Source: Liolophura sinensis
Taxonomy: Eukaryota; Mollusca; Polyplacophora; Chitonida; Chitonidae
Direction: 5' to 3'
Assembly: GCF_032854445.1 (NCBI RefSeq)
Contig: NC_088298.1
Location: 19,675,976 to 19,739,975 of the forward strand
Length of the DNA: 64,000 bases
Shown here piece after piece: positions 12,751-24,648 of this stretch (the first letter of the stretch is position 1; each line of letters opens with the position of its first letter). The notes under the pieces are model-generated. The model had not been told where the DNA came from, made no database searches, and saw nothing but the letters and a program-made list of their open reading frames with translations. Position numbers and translations under genes: made by a program.

Positions 12751-13251
12751 ATGTACAGAGGCACCATGTCTCTCGGAACATTTCTTATCTCCGTGACAGT
12801 CTGCGCATGTGTGGCTGCATTACCGGCAGGTTTCCCATCAGAACGTCCCTCGCCATCACATCAAAATTTGTTACACTTGGCAAAAGTTTTGAACACTCTC
12901 CGCAAATTGGAGTTGAGCGGAAAGGGGACAATGTCACATGTATTAAAACATGGACGATTGGGAGGAAGCCGAGTACGAGGAGATTACCAAAGCCACGAAT
13001 CTTCGAACGGAAGGTCAAGAGCCTCGTCCCAAAATGAGGCCGAGAAATTCAGTAGTTTGGAATCGTACTTGACCTCAAGTCAAGATGGCGGCGAGGGGGT
13101 GGCTAAGCGTCAGGGTGGTTGGGATTACGATTATGGTCTCGGGGGAGGAAGATTTGGTAAACGTACCCCAGGTGACTACGGCATTGGCGGCGGAAGATTT
13201 GGCAGAGATGTTTCCGATGTTGACCACGTGGACTTGTCGGACGCGGAGTGA
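12751..13251 (+). CDS. CCK: Cholecystokinin/sulfakinin-type neuropeptide precursor, coding exon
   Basis: A 166-residue secreted prohormone with a complete 3' end. Residues 6-24 form a signal peptide (hydrophobic run GTFLISVTVCACVAAL). Residues 119-120 (KR) precede peptide 1, QGGWDYDYGLGGGRF (121-135), which is followed by GKR: amidation glycine plus dibasic site. Its N-terminal Gln could become pyroglutamate, and the two Tyr next to Asp are good tyrosine-sulfation candidates. Peptide 2, TPGDYGIGGGRF (139-150), is followed by GR, so cleavage there would be monobasic. An acidic tail ends the protein. DYGLGGGRF-amide is the molluscan/arthropod sulfakinin signature; the known receptors are CCK-type GPCRs and the usual roles are satiety and gut motility. 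A splice acceptor (tttctgtttcag) ends at 12743, so an upstream 5' UTR exon is expected. Met1 and Met6 both have A at -3; Met6 gives the cleaner signal peptide. Confidence 0.92.
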   Translation: MYRGTMSLGTFLISVTVCACVAALPAGFPSERPSPSHQNLLHLAKVLNTLRKLELSGKGTMSHVLKHGRLGGSRVRGDYQSHESSNGRSRASSQNEAEKFSSLESYLTSSQDGGEGVAKRQGGWDYDYGLGGGRFGKRTPGDYGIGGGRFGRDVSDVDHVDLSDAE

Positions 13252-13307
13252 TACATGGTTAGTCAACTCATAGCGCAGTGACTGAGTACAAACTATTTGT
13301 GTATACA

Positions 13308-13313
13308 AATAAA
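13308..13313 (+). other. Polyadenylation signal AATAAA (CCK gene)
   Basis: A canonical AATAAA lies 57 bp after the TGA stop of the CCK precursor, overlapping a second AATAA. It fits a short 3' UTR and a terminal exon. Confidence 0.6.
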
Positions 13314-14999
13314 TAACTTTACACCGTTTTCTTTCACTTTTTGGATAGCTGTGGGTAACTTACAAAGTCTCTGAGAGTCGGCATACATAAAAGAAAATGG
13401 ACATTCCGTCAATTTCAGTTTCCATATATCAAATGAAACTGGAAGCATCTCTCTCTCTTCAAAAAGTGAGGATATTATCTCATTGAAATGAGTGTGTTTT
13501 TTTTTTGTTTGGAACTTTCCACAGGCCTTTTAATCGAGGTACTCGTGACATTAGCTTGATGAACTTAAAAGATCCAAATGTTCTCTGACTGCTTTGATAA
13601 GCTGAGCTTTAAATTGCAAAGAAACATATGGTTTCGAGAGCAGGACACTGGTGCAAATCTGGTAATACACAGCTGTATGAAATGGTTTGACTTTGGCTGA
13701 ATGCTTTGCAGTTTAATATGTTAACTCCGTTCCACCTGCCTGTGACTGGGGAAAAGCTTTTTTGCTTGTTTGTGTTAATTTTTTCTGTGAAAACTGTTTA
13801 TTTGATTTCACGTTAACCCTCTGATGGTAAACGCTGAAAAAAGTAGGAATGGTTGTGATTAGCAGGATTGCAGTCAAATAATAATGGGAGATACGTAATG
13901 ATAATGGGAGATACGTGATAATAATGGGAGATACGTAATAATAATAATGAGAGATAATGATAATGGAGATACGTGATGATAATGGAAATGAAGCATTAAA
14001 GAAAGATAAAATAATGAGACTGAAATTCCGATGGAAGACGAATAAAAGTATTACTGCAAATGATACTCTTGACACATATGTGTTGGACATGAATCAATAT
14101 TAGAACTAAGAAATAAAAACATTTGTTGGAGCTGAAGTTTTTTTTCATTTGGAGTTAAACTGGAGAAGAAAAAATAATTAGCACTATTAAAATGCTAGGC
14201 AAAATAATGGTTAAATTGAGCAAATGAGGGTTAGACGGACGTATTAAAATAAAAAGAGAGATGAACCGAGGATTTGGACAGAGGTACAAAATGGGACATC
14301 TATGGAAGGCTATTTAGATGAAGATATAGAACTATTCAAATTCAGGTATAAAGTGGGACATGAACATCTTTTCAGACGTTAGCTTAGATATAAAGTTAGT
14401 TAAGCCTATGAAGGGCTGTATTGTATAAACCTCGTTCCAACGGATCAGGAAAGATTTCTGTGAAGTGAAGGCATTTTACTTTGTTTAAATACCGGTGCGT
14501 TAACCATAGAGCGAAGACAACTAAATTCAAAGACCTAAAAACACAATCGAAGAACAGTTACGGGAAACTTTTTGTGGGCAATGACTGAGAATAATCTAAA
14601 GGTGAAAGGAATGGTGAAGCCGTAAAATATGGAGTTCATGCATGACAAAAGTTGAAATGTTTTAGGCAATTGAATGATATAATGAGTTATATAATGAATT
14701 AAATAAAGTAAATATAGAGGCATTTTATCTATAGAAGACTAAATTGCAAAACTTTCCATAAATTTCTCTAATGCTTCAATATATCTGTCTGCAAAGTTGC
14801 TCATAATTTCTATATTTCTGCATGCGCGGTTTAAAAAAATATGTATACTTTCAAGTGAAATGTTTCCATGGAAATATTACAGTCTCTCTTTGATCGCCAT
14901 TGTAAACAGAAAATAAAGTGATTTAGACTGATTCAAGTATAACAACACGTGTTTTACTAGAAAGGACTTGTCCCCCTCCAGGTTCAGACGCTTGTACAT
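13314..14999. other. 3' flank of the CCK gene, no gene seen
   Basis: AT-rich flank with one short tandem repeat at 13.87-13.99 kb. Confidence 0.45.
13868..13990. repeat. Short tandem repeat, about 20 bp
   Basis: ATAATGGGAGATACGTAAT units, five or six, with ATA-triplet length changes between them. Confidence 0.8.
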
Positions 15000-15336
15000 G
15001 GTTTTTTGCAATATGCAATTTTTCAGTCACAAGACGACCAGGAGCCATTGGGTGTGTGTACGTATGCTGTGTCTTCTTGTGGCAGGGCGAGTCAATGACG
15101 TCAAATGGCTGTCCCCACTGAATTATCATTTCGAAGGCACTAGACATGACATCCCATTCAGTCACATTATACTGACACTGGGCCAACCAGTCCTGTTTTC
15201 CGGCTCTAACCCCTCAGCCTGAGCGCCAAACGAGGCAGTGACAAGTACCATTTTTAAAGCCTTTGATATGACCCTATCCAAATTTGATCTCAGGTCTCTC
15301 GACTTCGAGACGGACGCTCTAATCATTAAGCCACCG
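15000..15336 (-). mobile_element. S2b SINE, old but nearly complete
   Basis: Minus strand: S2b head (TTAATGATTAGAGCGTCCG, GAGATCAAATTTGG), then S2a-type middle (CTCGTTTGGCGCTCAGGCTG, GACTGGTTGG), then S2b body (GACTCGCCCTGCCACAAGAA) and the S2 tail. It links the two subfamilies. Confidence 0.72.
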
Positions 15337-15859
15337 AATGTTAATATTCTTGTGTTTCGATCGTAAAACACACGAGATTTTGGTTCCTTCACTACCTGGG
15401 ACAGGGAACCGTAAACATTGATTTCCCTCCGCCTCCACGGGCAATTCTCTGCGGCACTTGCTAACAGAAATATTTAGGTTTTCTGACATGGAGGTCGCCG
15501 GAGATCGTTTACATTTGCCAATATAATCGAGCTTGTTATGCGATTGGCTATCTGTTTTACACATGTGGAAAGATGTTTTTAATCACTCAGAGCTTTCGGT
15601 TCCCTCCATCAGTGACGCTGATCGGTCTGATGAATGAAATATTCCTGAGTAAGGCTTTAAAACTTAGCTAAAGCCTTATTTCACCGGTTTACGTATGATC
15701 ATTTACCAGCTGTCACACTATCGCTGCTGTTACACTGTGTAAGCTGTAGTATTTTATATGTGGCGGTTAACTAAAATAAAGCACCACTGTGGATTATCAG
15801 CCATTTGGGGTAATTTTCTGCTTTAGTTGCAGTTAGGATAATTGTTTTAATATGACACC

Positions 15860-15975
15860 ATATCCATTCAAATCGGGCTCTGCCTGGTGCCTCATACCGT
15901 AATGCTGGCAGCCGCTGTACAAGTGAAATATTCTTGAGAACGGCGTAAGCGGACCAATCAAACAAATAATAAAAT
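15860..15975 (+). mobile_element. S1 SINE, 5'-truncated
   Basis: Contains ATAATGCTGGC-type body and ATATTCTTGAGAACGGCGTA tail. The head is reduced to a remnant. Confidence 0.65.
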
Positions 15976-16784
15976 ATCCATTCAAACTACACAGGGCTAC
16001 AGACATAATTTCAGTTATCATAACTGGCAACAGAAACTCATTGAGCGAGAACCTCAAGTCACAAATGGACGTTCATGTCACCTTGATCATGTGCCAGCTA
16101 GGCGTTCCTTTATCGGCAGAGTATACTATAATACTTTATCCTTCTGATGTATACTTATAAATGGCTGTTCAACAAAAATCATATTTTTATCGTTCCGCAT
16201 ATTAAATGATGGTCAGCTACCACGCAAACATTACTCTGATATTGTCATTATTATGTAAGAGGGTGGTATATAATCGCAATCTACCTGCTGATTGGGAAAT
16301 TTTCCTTTACTCTAGTGTAGAAGTATGGACCCCAAACCCATAAAGCGCTGGTTCAAATCCCCATCTTGAAAGACCTTTCATACTTACTTTCCATAACGCA
16401 AGAATTAATCGTGGCTTGATTTGTGAATTATTTTTTCTGGAAATCCTAAACTGTGTAAGCTTTAGATATCTGCTATTTTTGATTTTCCTTTGAGATCTAA
16501 ACCTTAATAAATACGGCATCTATACCCACACATCGATATGTGTCAAAGCACACGTTGGTCTGATTGCAGTATTACTACACGGGGTGTTCAATTTGCGTGA
16601 CAAGTGTCTTTAGTATGGCATTTCTGTGAGGTAGCACTATAGATAATCCCGCCACAAGGTCATAGCGTAATATGACCGACATATGTGGAAAGCGTTTGAT
16701 TGATTGATTTGGACTGACTGTTTAACGCAATACCCAATCCTTTATCACTTTATCTACCCCGGATGCCCGGGATAAATCATTGCC

Positions 16785-16985
16785 ATAATTTTCTGTCATG
16801 GTGGTTATGCTTTATTAGGCAGCACCATATAGTGGAGTCTTCTCTGGGTGTTTCCCAAGCTGCAAGATATAAAGTCGGCGTCTTCCAATTTATAATTGAG
16901 TGGGGCAGCATGGCGGACAGAGAAACCGCCCTGCTATATGAGTATACAGTCATACCCACCGAAGAAGACACAAAAGGTTGAAAAC
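16785..16985 (+). mobile_element. Possible S2b relic
   Basis: GGGGCAGCATGGCGGACAG, ACCGCCCTGCTATATGAGTA and ATACAGTCATACCCACCGA follow the S2b body with many changes. The tail is lost. Confidence 0.35.
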
Positions 16986-17318
16986 ATTGTTACCCATGGG
17001 AGAGCAAACCAGCAAAACCCCTTCCATCGATCAGTCACTCAGTTGATGAACAAACTAAAGAACAAATCCAAATCATGCTGATGCATATGGAGGCCACACA
17101 TGGGGGTGTTGGATTTACAACGAGATATAAATAGTCTGCGTAATCGAGCGCGAGGAATTAATGTCGGATTAGGATTAACGGATATATGGAAGATGCAGCT
17201 ATTAAATGTTAATCCTAATTCAGGGAAGGCTTACTAAAGCTTTCGTCGACGGATTTCTCCAAGCATCTTATTACGTACTTAATATGATCGTCATGGTAAT
17301 CACGTGTTCGAGAGGCAG

Positions 17319-17632
17319 GTACCGGCCCCGATAGCACAGTTGGTAGAGCGTCCGCTTCAGGAGCTGTAAATCCAGGGTCAATCATGGCACGAGTCTTACC
17401 TAAGACCTTAAAAGAGGAAAATGTAACCATAAAAGGGATAGTTGCAAACGACTGGTTGACTCGGGCGAGGCAGCTTACTTTCCTTCGGCAAGGCGTCTAA
17501 GTGTAAGCAGCACTGGATAAAAGGACGGTGGAAGTCCGTCCTGCAACAATGAGGCACATTACATTCACTCTAAGGATTCCTTCGTTGTCATATGTCTGAA
17601 ACATGATTTGTTACCAAGCACTCACTCAATCA
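17319..17632 (+). mobile_element. S2a SINE, full length with target-site duplication
   Basis: tRNA-like head (CCGATAGCACAGTTGGTAGA with box A; GTAAATCCAGGGTCAATC as box B), body ending in GGATTCCTTCGTTGTCATAT and tail AGCACTCACTCAATC. TTCGAGAGGCAG flanks both ends (17307-17318, 17633-17644). Confidence 0.85.
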
Positions 17633-17654
17633 TTCGAGAGGCAGATAGGAAAGC

Positions 17655-17780
17655 CTCGACCGCGTGCTAGCGAGAGCATTCACCTCTTACGCTGATGCGA
17701 CCTAGATTATTACAGGGTCCGCATTGTAATTCGGAGTTCGATCCCCTGTCAGGTCAATTTTTTGACATACTATACTAAGG
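17655..17780 (+). repeat. tRNA-like SINE head, unclassified
   Basis: GCTAGCGAGAGCATTCACC and, 55 bp later, GGAGTTCGATCCCCTGTC, a good B box. It directly follows the target-site duplication of the S2a copy at 17319. Confidence 0.4.
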
Positions 17781-17936
17781 CAGGGCCCAGTCCTCGATAC
17801 CGACATTTACAGAGCTGCCTCAATGACAAAGGACACCTACAGATTTGAGATCTGTTACATACGTGACAGATTAATTTTTTTTTAATGCATCGGACACCGC
17901 ATTACCAGTGTTGAGCTTATTATCATGTCACCTCGA

Positions 17937-18013
17937 GCTCCCACCATTATACTGGAGGCAGTTAAGTGAAATATTTGGCGTCAAACACCAATCAAATAAA
18001 TAAATAAATAAAC
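17937..18013 (+). mobile_element. S1 SINE tail fragment
   Basis: CTCCCACCATTATACTGG, a degraded middle, then CAAACACCAATCAAATAAA repeats. Confidence 0.6.
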
Positions 18014-18037
18014 ATTATATTTGTATAACTGTATTGT

Positions 18038-18117
18038 CTTCCTACCATAATGCTGGCCGCCGTCGTATGTGTGAAATATTCTTCCATACTGCGTAAAACA
18101 TCAATCAAATAAATAAT
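18038..18117 (+). mobile_element. S1 SINE tail fragment
   Basis: CTTCCTACCATAATGCTGGC, GCCGTCG, AAATATTCTT, then GCGTAAAACATCAATCAAA. It is a second tail piece directly after the previous one. Confidence 0.65.
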
Positions 18118-18374
18118 GGATTGATTGGTTGATTGAATAATTGATTAACTGATTGACTGATGGATGGATTGAAAGACGGGCGGACTGACTGACCGATTGA
18201 TTGATAGATGGATCTGGGGAAAAGACATAATTAGGTGAGAAATTACTCGATAACACTAAATAACATTTTCTCAGAAAATATGATGAAGAAAAAATTAGCT
18301 TGTATCAAAACTGCCTCTATAAGTCACATTCATCATTTTATGCAGGTAAGTGGCCAAATGGTTTTGTAGACTTT

Positions 18375-18618
18375 GTATTTATTTATTTCATTTGCGATTT
18401 ACGCCGTACTCAAGAATATTTCACTCATACAACGGCGGCCACATTATAGTTGGAGGAAACCGGACGAAACCTGGGGAAACCCACGATCATCTGCACGTTG
18501 CTCACAGAGCTTCCAACGTACGGCTGAGCTGGATTTGAACTCACAGCGAACGCATTGATAAGAGTCTCCTCGGTCATTGCGTCGCTCTGGCACGCTAACC
18601 ACATCGGCCACAGAGACC
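18375..18618 (-). mobile_element. S1 SINE, nearly full length
   Basis: Tail (AAATAA repeats, then TGAGTACGGCGTAAATCGC), body and a head ending near GGTCTCTGTGGCCGATGTGG at the right edge. Confidence 0.82.
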
Positions 18619-19834
18619 ACCGTTAGACTTTATAGTCTTGTCCGGAACCAAACTGTATCAAATACCGCCATTTCGTCAGCTTCACCGGGATGTTAGTACG
18701 GCTTATTGGACGAAAGCTGAACGAAAGGATTATCCTCAATGAACATGTTTTTAACTTGGTTGAATGACCTGGAGATGTAAGGAAAGCAATTAAATGGGTC
18801 AAGTGAAGGGTTTTAGGTCACGTGAAAGTTTTCGGAGCCGTTAATTTCCGAGATGATAACGGTATTTGCAGCTGTTCAATTTTCACTTTCATGTCAATTT
18901 TATCGCGGCATGGTGATTGTCGTTGAAACGTATTGTATTTTATCCAGACATCGATTAATGTCCTAATATTTCAAATTATACGACAAAAGCATAATTATAT
19001 TATAACATTTCGAAGTTTCATGTTTTGAATTGTTCAGGATTTATGCTCCAAGAATCTTTGATGAATGAGTTATGGATTAAAGATTTACGGCGGGAGTGGG
19101 CAAGGTATAAGTATATTCACTCATATAGCTGCACCTGAAACATGGAAATAGCGATACAAAATTTCTGCTTAACGTGTACAAGTACAATTTCACAGCACCT
19201 TTCATAATTCTTAATTTTTTCTTGTTCTTAATTACATTGTGTCCACAATAAAATGTCACTTGTCAAAATACTGTTGCCGTATTGAGTTTTTTCTCATAAA
19301 TCCGTTCATTTCCGCTTGTCTCTACAGTTCGGTTTTTACAGTAGCTGAAATTAACCGCGTAATCTTCCATTAACTGTTCAGACCGGCTCATAAAAGCGCC
19401 CTCTTTAATTTCCTTTGACAGTAGCACGAGTTGTCGGCCTTGGCAGTCATCGCTACACAAACGGCTCGTCGCTTGGCAAACATCTGGCTAATTCGGCAAA
19501 CACTACAAACGAGCATCGCTGTGGCCAGGCGAAATAGATCCTCAGAAATTGTGCAAACAGAGAGAAATCGGCTCAGATTGTAATCTATGAGAGACGAGAG
19601 ATTGGCTATGGATTCGCCAATGAGCCTCAGTCAAAGATTCCATTTGATTAGATCCAAGCACGTAGTAAACGAGTTCATCTGACGCCATGTTGCGTATAGT
19701 GATTTCTCAAGATTTTTTTGTCAGAATAAAGCGATCGTTCTCCAGTTAGTCGCCTCTACAGAAAAGCTCCAAAATATGTTTCGTTTTTTCCTGAAGGATC
19801 TGTCTTGGATAAAGAAACTGATATCAAGCTCCTG

Positions 19835-20090
19835 TACACTCAAAACATTAATCTGTTAATTTTAAATCTGTTGTCCAGGTGATGCTAGAATATATTCTGC
19901 TATTGCAAAAGATTATTCTGTTAAATATAAAACACATAGTCTATTAATTCAATTTAAAGATTCTATTATAGACTAACAGAATATTATGCTGAATATGACA
20001 AATTATTATGTTATAATAACAGAATACATTTTAGCATCACTCAGACAACAGACTTTCTGTGAAAATTAACAGATTCTTATTTTAAGTGTA
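19835..20090. mobile_element. M1 MITE, copy 2
   Basis: Starts TACACTCAAAACATTAATC and ends AGATTCTTATTTTAAGTGTA. It has the same inverted arms as the other copies, with a short deletion in the left arm after TTAATTTTAA. Confidence 0.85.
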
Positions 20091-20230
20091 ACGTTGTCGT
20101 ATCTAACCGACTCAAGGGTTGTCATAAACTCAGCATCAGGGTACACATGTACACACATTCCAGAAATGGTGCATCTTACAAAACAATTTGCTGCTAACTG
20201 GGCCTACATTGCATTTTTCAAACAGATACG

Positions 20231-20265
20231 CCCCTCCCCCCCCCCCAGAATAGGGGGGGGGGTGG
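20231..20265. repeat. poly(C)/poly(G) inverted repeat
   Basis: Eleven C (20236-20246), a six-base spacer AGAATA, then ten G (20253-20262). A perfect C/G hairpin with further C and G on each flank. Confidence 0.95.
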
Positions 20266-20324
20266 ATTAATTTGTAATGGCGTTTCGGTTGAATGATGAA
20301 CGCCAATAACGGAACGCTGAATAA

Positions 20325-20388
20325 ACGCCGCCGTCATATAACTGAAATATATACAACGTAAAACACATATCAAATAAATAAATAAAAA
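20325..20388 (+). mobile_element. S1 SINE tail fragment
   Basis: CGCCGCCGTCATATAACTG, then a degenerate TACAACGTAAAACAC and AAATAAATAAA tail. Confidence 0.55.
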
Positions 20389-22059
20389 AACCATAAGCAA
20401 GTTACTGCGTGAAACAACAATATTGCCTTACGTTTTATGGGAACCTTATTTTAAAATGTTGTACAAACATCAGTGAAATATACAACCAAGATCATGAAAA
20501 GGTACAGCTACAGTCCCGCACTGAATTGTACTGAATTTGATGATAATGCAATGTTGGAAAATATTGTGTATTTACATTGTGTATATTTACATTTACAGAG
20601 ATCTTACAAAATGTAATGTTTGATCTAATTCATCACCTAAAGGAATCATCCTCATCAAGACAAAATTAAAGCTAAAACAAGCTATAGGCTTTGCATCAAA
20701 GAGCACACTAATTCCTCACGAGTGTCACCAGGAGATTCACCGAGGAATAAACACCCCTATTCTAAAAGGTTGTATCTTTTGGCAAGTAATATATAGTTAA
20801 TGAGCAAATGCATATGCTCATACAAAAATGATATACCAGTAGAAACTGGTGGAAAATGTAGCGTTAAATCGCAGCCAAAACACAGCAGGAGTTGCATGGA
20901 TTCGAACTTACTGGCGCACGACTATAGTAAAATGCCGGCAGAAGCTCGACGATGAATCGAGGGTTCTTTCACTCCTGGGATAAGGTTGTTACATGGTCAG
21001 AGACAACTATTAATTTTCAATAAGCGACAATGTTAACGTTTAGCGCTGTAGCTCAGTCCCAAATACTCCGTGTCCAATAAGCTTTGGTGCATATCTGGCC
21101 CAGCCTGTGAGGAAGCAGCCAAAAAAATATTAACATAGGTTTACCGTCAAAATCTGAACCTTTCTTTGCCAGCAGTTGGGAGAGGTGCTTAGCAACGCAA
21201 AGGGGACGTCACTCGCAGCCTCATCATCACCTTGTGTCTCCTTGTGTCCTCTCGCTCAGAATTTCTAACTTCATAATTAGAACTCATAAACAGCTTACAC
21301 AGTTTCCATCATTTTGATATCATTCATGCATATGTACACCTAAAATAACAGGCTGGCAGCGAAAAAAGACTTTGCATCACCCTAAAATACGCAGAATTAC
21401 ATGTACGGTAGAAGATCACATTAGGCATGCACATATTCATTCTATATCAGAACCTTCACCGCATTGGTGTTTCTAATTCATAGTTACAAGGAATAGATTT
21501 CTTCTCCTCGTTCTTTGTGGTGTCTTTTTTTAGGCACATTTGTACAGTGTTACATTAATTATGGACAACTGGTCTTCCATAAATATATGATGTCGACACC
21601 TGTATGTCTCAAGTGGGAAAGTTTGTCAGTACTTTGCTTCAGAAAGGTCAGTGGCTCTCCTGATATCTCCACCTATCACACTGACCACATTTGTATAGGT
21701 TAACAATTCTTGAAAATGTGTTAAACAATAATGAAAATGAGTGCAATAAATTAAACAATAAATAAACAGAAAAAATATCCGTCATCGTAAACAATTCCAT
21801 TAGCTAACCCAAGCGCTCGTCAACAGAAGACAGGTTATTTTAACGCCAAAATCGAAACTGTTGTGAAAATACTATTTCCCGCCATCGCTTTGTGAAAACG
21901 GCTCCAGAATAGAAGGGCCGAGGCGATTCCATCCGGACACTGTATCGCTTTCATTAACCAGATATCACGAAGGCGTGGGAACGCGGCTCGTATCATTCTG
22001 AGAATTCATAGCGGGCGAAAATGAGGACGATCTGTCATCATTACGCTCCTTGGTGTGTT

Positions 22060-22150
22060 GGTCACGCGCCCAATCACCACGTGACTTAATTTACATATTA
22101 GGTGCGGACCTTTATCCGATCGTGATTGCTATTCAAAGATGGCGTCGATG
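22060..22150 (+). promoter_or_regulatory. Possible promoter cluster: CCAAT, CACGTG E-box, YY1-like site
   Basis: Within 80 bp there are CCAAT (22070-22074), a CACGTG E-box (22078-22083) and CAAAGATGGCG (22134-22144), a forward YY1-like motif. The ATG inside the last motif opens only five codons, so any transcript would need a downstream exon; none was identified. Confidence 0.25.
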
Positions 22151-22774
22151 CTGTGACTAAGTGTCGGCACGGTCTGTCATGGCGACCACAGACTCTGCTG
22201 TGCGACAGGGACAATTTCTCGATAAATCAGCTCTGGAGATCACCTGCTGAATGAAAATTGGATGAAACAGGCCTAGGCGATGTTGACAGAAGGATGTATG
22301 AAAGAGATGTCTACGGCGGTTGTACGGGCGGTGCTATTTTTAAAGCATTACGGACTCAGTCAAGACAGTGAGACAGTCAATAAATCAACATGGTCATTTT
22401 CAGTCTGTGCATGGCATGGTTTCCAGAACTGTCGAAATAATCTGATTTATGTCTTGATTGTTTAGCGAATTATTTCACTGATTTTTTTTCAGTCGATTGG
22501 GGGAAACTGGATATTTGAATGACTGACCGATTGGTTGACTGACCCGTGAACATGCTCTGTGATTGGTAGATTGATTATTAAATAAATTTATTGACGGATT
22601 GATTTATTTGTCTGTTTACTGATGGATTAAAGAGTAAATTGTGCCTGACTAATCTGATAATATCTTCATCGACAAACATCTCAGCATTGATATACGATTC
22701 TGGTCTAAATACCGGAAGCTAAGTGACCATAGATTCTTGACAACCTGGACCAACATCGCATGTAACAAAATTTT

Positions 22775-23620
22775 CTGTGGATGATGTAACATGATATGGA
22801 CACTTCAGGCAAATTTCTGTGGGTAATGTAACATGATATGGACACTTCAGGCAAGTTTCTGTGTGTGATGTAACATGATATGGACACTTCAGGCAAGTTT
22901 CTGTGGGTAATGTAACATGATATGGACACTTCAGGCAAATTTCTGTGGGTAATGTAACATGATATGGACACTTCAGGCAAGTTTCTCTGTGTGATGTAAC
23001 ATGATATGGACACTTGAGGGAAGTTTCTGTGGGTGATGTAACATGATATGAATACTTCAGTCAAGTTTCTCTGTGTGATGTAACATGACATACACTTCAG
23101 GCAAGTTTCTGTGGATGATGGAGCATGATATGGACACTTCAGGCAAGTTTCTGTGTGTGATGTAACATGATATGGACACTTCAGGCAAGTTTCTGTGGGT
23201 AATGTAACATGATATGGACACTTCAGGCAAGTTTCTGTGTGTGATGTTACATGATATGGACACTTCAGGCAAGTTTCTGTGTGTGATGTAACATGATATG
23301 GACACTTCAGGCAAGTTTCTGTGGGTAATGTAACATGATATTGACACTTCAGGCAAGTTTCTGTGTGTGATGTTACATGATATGGACACTTCAGGCAAGT
23401 TTCTGTGTGTGATGTAACATGATATAAACACTTCAGGCAAGTTTCTCTGTGTGTGATGTAACATGATATGGACACTTCAGGCAAGTTTCTGTGTGTGATG
23501 TAACATGATATGGACACTTCAGGCAAGTTTTTCTGTGTGTGATGTAACATGATACAGATACTCTAGACAAGTTTCTGTGTGTGATGTAAAATGATATGGA
23601 CACTTCAAGCAAGTTTCAAG
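22775..23620. repeat. 42-bp minisatellite
   Basis: About 20 units of GTTTCTGTGTGTGATGTAAC then ATGATATGGACACTTCAGGCAA. The unit is a multiple of three and lacks stops on the reverse strand, producing open frames of 281 and 135 codons with a 14-residue period. No start, signal or flanking gene structure supports translation. Confidence 0.92.
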
Positions 23621-23704
23621 TAAAACAATTGTAAAGAGATCAAACCCATGTGTTCGGATTTTTATCACCATTATTTTTCTATGACTTTAACACTAGTATA
23701 TAAG

Positions 23705-24060
23705 TGGGTGTTTCAGTGCTTGGGGTTTAACGTCGAACAATTTTTCACTCATATGATGACGAAGGAATCCTTAGAGTGCATGTAATGTGCCTCCTTGTTG
23801 CAGGACGGATTTCCACCGTTCTTTTATCTAGTGCTGCTTCACTGAGACGGCTTACCGAAGGCAAGTATCCGTTCCGCCCGAGCCATTGTACTGATACGGG
23901 GCAACCAGTCGTTGTACTATCTCTTTCATGCTGAACGCCAAGCGAGGAAGTTACAACTTCCTTTTTTAAGGTTTTAGGTTTTTTTTACTCGACCTAGCAT
24001 TCATCCTGGATTTACATCTCCGGGAGCGGATGCTCTACCAACTGTGCTATTGGGCCGGCT
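23705..24060 (-). mobile_element. S2a SINE, full length with target-site duplication
   Basis: On the minus strand the head starts near GGCCCAATAGCACAGTTGG; body and tail follow. The flanks ACTAGTATATAAG (23692-23704) and ACTAATATATAAG (24061-24073) differ at one base. Confidence 0.87.
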
Positions 24061-24483
24061 ACTAATATATAAGAACTGAAACCTAAGTGTTGTCTGACAT
24101 ACGTATATATGCGTGTAAGCTAAGGATAGACGTTCCAAGCGAATAATTGCTAAAAAAAACAACCAAAAACATTGATTTCCAAAGGAATATGTAAGAAATA
24201 ATGATATAAGTAGTAATTAAAGTAGGTTATATAAAAAGAGAAACACTTAAAAGGTTTTAATGATGCATGCAAAAACGGTCGATATTCTAGGCCGGTCATC
24301 CAGTTCAAATCTCAAACTGGTACCTCGTGAATAATTCCTATAGCTCAGTCACGTCCACGGATTCTTATACAGCCTATAGCCTATTGTTAGGCAGGATCAG
24401 AACTGTTCTAACTGTTCAGATGTGTTGAATGCGTTGTCTTTATTTGTCAAGAGCAGTTCACGATCAAAAATTTATTCAAAAAT

Positions 24484-24648
24484 ATGCTCAAGAATATTTC
24501 ACTTATAGGACCGCGGCCAGCATTATGGTGGGTGGAAACCGGGCTGACCCCGGGGGAAACCCACGACCATCCGCAGGCTGCTGACAGACCTTCCCACGTA
24601 CGAGGAAGCCAGCATGAGCTGGACTTGAACTCACAGCGACCGCACACG
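24484..24648 (-). mobile_element. S1 SINE, tail end truncated
   Basis: Lacks the AAATAA tail and starts inside CTCAAGAATATTTCAC. Body and box B (GAGTTCAAGTCCAGC on the minus strand) are present. Confidence 0.78.

Larger units (their letters stand above)
18619..22774. other. No gene seen apart from repeats and a possible promoter
   Basis: Holds M1 copy 2, an S1 tail, the C/G hairpin and the motif cluster at 22.06-22.15 kb. No exon was supported downstream of that cluster. Confidence 0.45.

Noticed and set aside
12785-13308. Other-frame and minus-strand frames over the CCK exon
   Set aside because: They are shadows; only the frame with signal peptide and GGGRFGKR/GGGRFGR sites makes sense.
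22705-23550. A 281-codon cysteine-rich repeat protein
   Set aside because: It tracks the 42-bp minisatellite, frames shift between units without consequence, and there is no signal peptide or flanking exon.
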